In this document: positions 59,201 to 64,000 of the stretch, piece by piece
Numbering within the stretch: position 1 is the stretch's first letter
Layout of the letters: each line of letters opens with the position of its first letter
Assembly (NCBI GenBank): GCA_904066235.2
Contig: CAJFCV020000006.1
Span: 12,090,001 to 12,154,000, forward strand
Source of the DNA: Bursaphelenchus xylophilus
Taxonomy: Eukaryota; Nematoda; Chromadorea; Rhabditida; Aphelenchoididae
Reading direction: 5' to 3'
DNA length: 64,000 bases
The notes under the pieces: model-generated
The model's input: only the letters and a program-made list of their open reading frames with translations
The model's database searches: none
What the model was told of the DNA's origin: nothing
Position numbers and translations under genes: made by a program

Positions 59201-59581
59201 GCACTGTGCGAAAATAAAAAAATTGTTTTTTTTTTATTTCAACCCCCAAAAAACCGTTTCAGGTTTGCCTCCAAGCCCTTGGAATATTGGCGAAAACACC
59301 TGCGAAGTCGGCACTTCCCGTCAGGGCCTGTGAATAATGTCCACGAAGCTTTCGAATTCGAACAAACCAAACATTTACAGCTTGTTCAGCCCGTAGAGCA
59401 TCCGGTTTATGGGGAAGTGAAGACCGTCGGCAACACAACGGTCTATAATACGATTCACAACGGGCCAAGATCAGCTCCTCCGTTGTTGGGCGAGCATACG
59501 AAGGATATTTTACAAGAGGAATTGGAAATTGGCGATAAAACGCTGGAAGAACTGCAAGATAAGGGTGTTATAGGATGGTAA
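56233..59581 (+). CDS. SUGCT: CaiB/BaiF family CoA-transferase, SUGCT-like, 6 exons, 400 aa
   Basis: Class III CoA-transferase; the animal SUGCT enzyme moves CoA from succinyl-CoA to glutarate or hydroxymethylglutarate in mitochondria. Exons 56233-56353, 56765-57022, 57057-57166, 57574-57861, 58595-58701 and 59263-59581 join in frame with GT-AG borders. The N-terminus [20 protein letters not shown] is the family opening. [14 protein letters not shown] binds the nucleotide part. [20 protein letters not shown] and [12 protein letters not shown] follow; Asp170 in the last motif aligns with the catalytic Asp of the family (Asp169 in formyl-CoA transferase). The end includes [17 protein letters not shown]. 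The length is slightly below the human protein; no mitochondrial leader is obvious, so a different localisation is possible. A 3' splice site (ggcattgtag) lies about 23 nt before the ATG. Introns hold a tRNA-like sequence, a 128-bp array and a dense GCACNGTGC cluster. Confidence 0.93.
56543..56610 (+). tRNA. tRNA-like sequence or SINE head (probably pseudo)
   Basis: A-box-like TAGTCGAGTGGTT and B-box-like GGGTTCGACGTC are spaced as in a tRNA. The four outermost bases TCAT pair with ATGA at the far end. A stem-loop GCGGA-TTGGAAG-GTCGC sits where the anticodon arm should be, giving GGA (Ser) if real. The variable region is missing and the T stem is incomplete, so a tRNA-derived SINE or decayed tRNA is more likely than a working gene. 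It lies in intron 1 of the CoA-transferase gene. Confidence 0.35.
57960..58540. repeat. 128-bp tandem array in CoA-transferase intron 4
   Basis: GGGTCCCACCACG (the last copy reads GGGTACCACC) starts at 58091, 58219, 58347 and 58475, exactly 128 bp apart, with a further diverged copy at 57967. Each unit contains TTTTGGGTCCCACCACGAAA and GACTTGGACATGCAAAAT-like words. Two more isolated copies of the core are in the preceding intron (57369 and 57505). Confidence 0.93.
58745..59215. repeat. GCACNGTGC cluster 4, densest in the window
   Basis: Fifteen exact copies lie in 460 bp of the last CoA-transferase intron, spaced 24-43 bp apart (mean about 32 bp). GATTTGTCGC words occur between several of them. 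All four middle bases are represented. Confidence 0.92.
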
Positions 59582-59639
59582 GTTGGTGTTTAGCGGTTGT
59601 AAATTTTGTGATAATGTGTTAGACAGTCATAAAATGTCA

Positions 59640-60010
59640 AAAATCATGATTTTGGATAGTTGAAACAGAATGCCAAAAATGGTCCTGAAACGAAAATTTT
59701 TGGAATTTTGTGGGCTAAAAAGCTGTGATATGACGTTTGTATGTCATAAAAAAAAATTGAAAAGGAATGAATTACCAGAATTTTTCGTTTTTAAGGCTTG
59801 CAACAGAATGCCAAAATGGTCCTGAAACTAAAACTTTTGGAGTTTTATGGACTAAAACACTGTGATATGACATTTTTAGGTCATAAAAAGCATTGGAAAG
59901 TTATAAATTACCGAAATTTTTTGTTTTTAAGGCTTGCAACATAATGCCAAAAATGGTCCTGAAACGAAAACTTTTAGAATTTCATGGGCTAAAAAGCTGT
60001 GATATGATAA
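59640..60010. repeat. Tandem array of about 126-148 bp downstream of the CoA-transferase
   Basis: ACAGAATGCCAAAAATGGTC starts near 59665 and 59813 and a variant near 59939. Each is followed by CTGAAAC, a GGCTAAAA-like word and CTGTGATATGA. It lies in the 3' flank between convergent genes. Confidence 0.85.
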
Positions 60011-60388
60011 ATAGAGGTTGTAAAAAGTAGCTCAGCCAAAAGGAATACTGTAATTCGTTTCATTTCGATACATTTATTGCTTCAAACAGTAAAATATGGG
60101 TAACAGGTAAATTCAAGATAAATATGATATATTTGGTTGAATATAATACAAGACGGAGTGGCATACAGTACAATAAAGATATTAGAGAAAGTAATCGTAT
60201 GGGATATTGCATACTTACACCTAAGATTTAATGATTTCTTTGAGAGTGAAGGCAAATTTGGTACTATCAAAAGATCGAGCGAAAAATCTGTAGTAAAACG
60301 AGGGAATCACCGGATAAATGGAAGATATCGCAAGTGTAGGACTCTGAGATTCAGAATAGATCACCTAGAAGGTTTTGGAATTCGTGCC

Positions 60389-62904
60389 TCAGGCGATATT
60401 GCCCAATATTTTTCGGGTCTTCTCCTCCTCTTTTTTCTCGTGATAGAGGCCGGGATTCGCGAACATGTAGTCGCGAAACGATCGCTTCTCCTCTTCCATC
60501 GCTCTTCCCGCGTCCGGCGCGAAGTTGTGATGGTCGTGGGCGACGGTCGCCAGGAAGCGATAGGTCTCGTAAGCGAAATAACAGCAGATCATGTTGCCAA
60601 AGGACGTGATGATGAATGGAGCCGTGAAAATGACTTGCTCCGGCGAGAAGAGCTCTTTCACATCCATCTTGACGAACTCGTAGATGCAGTGGATGATGAG
60701 AATTGTCACGCAGATCAGCTGAAATTAGAATGTTTTTATTTTAGTCTAGATTTTTTTAAAAAAAGTTTAATTTTCTTAAAATTTTTGATAAAAACGAGCA
60801 GAAAAAGGCTTGAAAAAACTTTTTAAGACTAAAAAAGGTAAATAAATAAATCTGAATACTATTTTTATTCAAATTCGACTATAAAAACGCCAAAAAATTC
60901 ATCCGCAGTCGACAGGATTCGAACCTGTGCGGGCAGAGCCCAATTGATTTCTAGTCAATCTCCTTAACCACTCGGACACGACTGCACACCAACATTCCTC
61001 TCCGTTTCTCTCCGGATTTTGGCGGGAAAATCGAAAGAGAAAAGAGAGATGTTTCGATTGCACAGTGCGTTTGAATTTTGAGGTCATTGCACAGTGCAAT
61101 CCGCGAAAATGGTGGTTCGCACAGTGCGATTGGATTTTTGAGGGAAAATCGGGGAAAACATGGGAAAAATGAGGAAAAATTGTAGGGGAAAAAGTGAAAA
61201 TAGATAGAAAATTTAATTTTGAGTATTTTGAAGTAAAAAATTTTTTTTTTAAATTGATTTTTTCGTAGAAAAATTCGAATTTTTCGAAAAAATAGCGATT
61301 TTTTGCCCAAAAATTAATTTTTTCGCAATTTAACCCTCTCAACTTACCGTGTACATGATGTAGACCTGCATATTCCACACAATACTCTTCACAACACCGG
61401 TAATCGTGTAGTAATGGATGATTGTTTGGACCACGCACACATAAACATGTATGAATTGTCGATGGAATTCGGCTTGATTGTACAGAATGTCAAAGTACAC
61501 CCCAGCGACGCCCACCGCCCAACTCCAGAGCGTGTTGAGGATGAGGATGGCCAACGTTATCCGCTGAAATTATCCGATTTATTAGTTTTTCGGGGTTTCG
61601 GCGGATTTATTGGGGTTTTAGGAAATGGGAAACGGGTTTATGGGCTGTAAACGGCTGTAAAACTAAGTGGGGATTATGGGAGACGTAATGAAACAGTGGA
61701 AAATCGCTAAAAAGTTTGATTTTTGCTCAATTTTGGGGCAAATTTCTTCTAAAAATTGAAATTTAGGGCAAAATAAGGCAAAAGCTACCGTAATCCGGAA
61801 ATTTAAAGGTATAAAAATGATAGTAAAAGGTGGTACTAGGATTGTAGACGAAAATTTCATCGATTTTTCCCCGAAATTTCAAAAATTTGCCCGATTTTCG
61901 CCAAAAAATTTAAATTTAGGGCAAAATAAGGCAAAAGCTACCGTAATCCGGAAATTCAAAGGTACAAAAATGACTGTAAAAGGTCGTACTAGGATTGTAG
62001 ACAAAAATTTCACCGCTTTTTCCCCAAAATTTCTAAAATTTGCCCAATTTTTGCCTAAAAATCTCATTTTAGGGCAAAATAAGGCAAAAGCTACCGTAAT
62101 CCGGAAATTCAAAGATATAAAAATGATTGTAAAATGTCCTACGAGGATTGCCGATAAAAATTTCACCGATTTTTTCCCCGAAATTTTAAAAATTTCCCCA
62201 ATTTTTGTCAAAAAATCTCAATTTAAGGCAAAATAAGACTAAAATTACAGTAACCTACATATCCAAAGGTATAAAAATATCTTTGAAATGTTCTGCAAGG
62301 ATTTTAGACATAAATTTCATCGATTTTTTCCCCGAAATTTCAAAAATTTCCCCAATTTTTGCCAAAAAATCTCGTTTTAGGGCAAAAAAGGCAAAAGCTA
62401 CCGTAATCCGGAAATCCAAAGATACAAAAATGACTGTAAAAGACCGTACGAGGATTGCCGACAATAATTTCACCGATTTTTCCCCGAAATTTCAAAAAAA
62501 TCCCCAATTTTTGCCTAAAAATCCCATTTTAGGGCAAAATAAGGCAAAAGCTACCGTAATCCGGAAATCCAAAGGTATAAAAATAACTTTAAAATGTTCT
62601 ACGAGGATTTTAGACAAAAATTTCACCGCTTTTCCGCCGAAATTTCAAAAATTTCCCCGATTTTTGCAAAAAAAATTAAAGTCAAAATAAAAATTTCTTA
62701 CAGTATCCCTTCACTCACCTTAATTCCCACATTCCCACCACAATAGAAGAAGCGTTTCATCGTGCGCTCCTCGCTTCTGTTGAACCTGAATTCCGGGTGT
62801 TTGTGCATTTTGAAGGGGCTGGCTTCGGAAGTGGTCGAGTCCTCGGAGCAGTTTGTAGTCTCAGTCAACGTGTCCGTCTCGTATTTTAGGGCATCAGTCG
62901 ACAT
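60389..62904 (-). CDS. Four-transmembrane protein, 3 exons, 243 aa
   Basis: Minus-strand exons 62904-62719, 61563-61348 and 60718-60389 join in phase 0. A polar 50-residue N-terminus (Ser/Thr-rich, ending SEERTMKRFFYCGG) precedes four hydrophobic helices, about residues 63-86, 97-119, 130-155 and 168-190. The first starts RITLAILILNTLWSWAVGVA. The C-terminal tail is cytosolic in character (MEEEKRSFRDYM, EKKEEEKTRKIL). The layout with both ends inside fits MARVEL-like or other small tetraspan proteins of nematodes, but no diagnostic motif lets me name it. The start directly follows cgttgcagaaa, a 3' splice site 3 nt before the ATG, so trans-splicing is likely. Intron 2 contains a tRNA gene on the same strand and intron 1 a 153-bp array. 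Confidence 0.82.
60904..60985 (-). tRNA. trnS-AGA: tRNA-Ser (anticodon AGA)
   Basis: 82 nt on the minus strand. The acceptor stem GCAGTCG pairs with CGACTGC, discriminator G. The anticodon arm is ATTGA-CTAGAAA-TCAAT, giving anticodon AGA (read as IGA, codon UCU). A long variable arm TTGGGCTCTGCCCG is of the class II type proper to serine. The T arm has GGTTCGAATCC. A box (TCCGAGTGGTTAAGG) and B box are canonical, and there is no intron. The gene sits in intron 2 of the four-TM gene, in the same orientation; a GCACNGTGC trio lies 80-140 bp upstream of it. Confidence 0.97.
61055..61130. repeat. GCACNGTGC cluster 5 (three sites) beside the tRNA gene
   Basis: Exact copies near 61060, 61088 and 61119 lie upstream of the tRNA-Ser gene in its direction of transcription. 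Confidence 0.85.
61755..62690. repeat. Tandem array of about 153 bp in four-TM gene intron 1
   Basis: GGGCAAAATAAGGCAAAAGC starts at 61766, 61919, 62072, about 62226, 62380 and 62532 (153, 153, 154, 154 and 152 bp). Each unit includes GCTACCGTAATCCGGAAAT and CGATTTTTCCCCGAAATTTC. Because 153 is a multiple of three, long open frames run through the array on both strands; they are artefacts of periodicity. Confidence 0.92.
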
Positions 62905-63690
62905 TTTCTGCAACGATTTTGGGTCGATTTGGAGGGGAATTTGGGGGAAATATCGGAAAAATATATTATTTTAGGTGAGAAATGGTGAAAAAACGCGAAG
63001 AATGGGGGAAATGGACAAGTTAATGGGTTGGAAATAGTTTAGAAATTGTTTAAAATACTGGAAATTATCTAGAATTCCAGAAAAAAGTGGTTTTGAACAG
63101 TTTGGAAAAAATTTTTTGGTCCCGCCACGAAAACTTGAAGAGTCTCCAATTCACTTCAAAATGGGCTCAAATGAATACCAAAGCCTCGAAAAAGTGTTAT
63201 AAAAAATTTCAGCGATTTTTCACATGTTTAAATACGAAAAAACGCAGTTTTTCCCATTATATTATCCATGATAAATTTTCGCTTTTTTTGGCAGAAACTT
63301 GTCAAAAATCTCTATTTTTGAGCCTCTGCATAACAAACAGCGACAAACGGCAATTCATTTTTGATGACAAGACCTTTTTCCCTCAAGATTCATATTCGAA
63401 TCCGGCCGAAAATGTAAAACAACACCGCAAAACGGCCGAAAAGATTAGCGGCTTGTACATATGAGGACACGGAGGCCCTTTGAACACCGGCAAACGTCCT
63501 GAACACCCGCGCCAGCCCGGCGTTTGGGGGCTAATCCGCTTTTGCCCCGAGGCCATTACCTCAGAATCGTCTGCCAATCCATTATTGGATGAACAACGCA
63601 TGTAAACGCCCTTTACAACATGATTACGACTTAATTCCTGACGGTTTTCGCCATTTCCCAACGACTCGCCCCTTTTCGTATTACATTAAT
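62905..63690. other. Upstream region of the four-TM gene, no other gene supported
   Basis: Contains the SL-like acceptor at the start, one copy of the GGTCCCGCCACGAAAAC word at about 63118 and one TTATATTATCCATGA at about 63256. The remaining frames lack motifs. Confidence 0.45.
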
Positions 63691-63694
63691 TAAT

Positions 63695-64000
63695 CATGCA
63701 CCGTGCAGCGGGGGGATGATGACACTGCACCGTGCGGAGAGGCGAAACAAGAGGGATTTGGGAATTGCACAGTGCGAAAGCGAGGAAATTTCAGTTTGCG
63801 ACAAAGAAAATTCGACTGCACTGTGCGGTCGGAAGCGACAACGCAGTTGAGATTTGCACAGTGCGGGCGCGACAAACATTTTGCTGCACAGTGCAGACAT
63901 ATTTTTTCGCTTTTTGCACGGTGCGGATTCCGCGACAGGCATTTTCGATAAAGAAAAATTGACTGCACTGTGCGGTCAGAAGCGACAACGCAATCGGAAC
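63695..64000. repeat. GCACNGTGC cluster 6 at the window's end
   Basis: Eight exact copies lie between 63696 and 63975, interspersed with GCGACAA words (AGCGACAACGCA twice, CGCGACAAAC, CGCGACAGGC). The cluster probably continues past the window. Confidence 0.9.

Noticed and set aside
26690..59672. TGAAACAG words as nematode piRNA promoter motifs (CTGTTTCA)
   Set aside because: The few copies lie in repeats, without the expected downstream start position or clustering; not enough to claim.
61817..62690. Long open frames on both strands through the 61.8-62.7 kb array
   Set aside because: The repeat period is about 153 bp, a multiple of three, so an open unit stays open in every copy. The region is an intron of the four-TM gene.

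Overview
This window looks like nuclear DNA of an invertebrate animal, most likely a nematode. The supported genes are eukaryotic and split by many introns with gt...tttcag/ttttag borders. They include an arginine kinase (an invertebrate phosphagen kinase), two importin-5-type karyopherins, a mitochondrial-type CoA-transferase and a nuclear tRNA-Ser. Several start codons lie just downstream of an unpaired 3' splice site, as expected for spliced-leader trans-splicing. Species cannot be named from the sequence alone.

Layout. 0.3-1.8 kb: arginine kinase (minus). 1.8-12.2 kb: mostly gene-free DNA with foldback elements, including a triple nest at 9.97-12.05 kb whose innermost transposon carries a three-exon gene. 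12.25-16.6 kb: BTB-BACK protein (minus). 17.9-20.0 kb: small membrane-anchored Lys/Glu-rich protein (minus). 20-42 kb: an accessory region of decayed and nested mobile DNA. It holds a cluster of tiny tandem paralogous genes (22.5-26.0 kb), an LTR-retroelement gag remnant (23.3-24.55 kb), two diverged copies of an SF1 helicase-like gene (31.4-33.2 and 35.9-37.3 kb), several MITE families with clear target duplications, two AT-rich blocks and long inverted repeats. 42.1-47.3 and 48.6-55.4 kb: tandem importin-5 paralogues (minus). 56.2-59.6 kb: CaiB/SUGCT-type CoA-transferase (plus). 60.4-62.9 kb: four-TM protein (minus) with a tRNA-Ser(AGA) in its second intron.

The most unusual layer is non-coding. 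A palindromic 9-mer GCACNGTGC occurs about 60 times in eight clusters, against about one or fewer expected. Several introns and spacers hold tandem arrays with near-nucleosomal periods (128, 140, 146 and about 153 bp); the 146- and 128-bp arrays keep an exact spacing. Different arrays share an 18-bp word, GGGTCYCACCACGAAAAC. A fourth signal, TTATATTA followed by CACTWG or TCCATGA, recurs in introns and spacers. One importin intron is almost entirely a foldback element and is absent from the paralogue, suggesting intron gain from a transposon.

All exon coordinates were worked out by eye from splice consensus and reading-frame continuity. Counts were made by hand.
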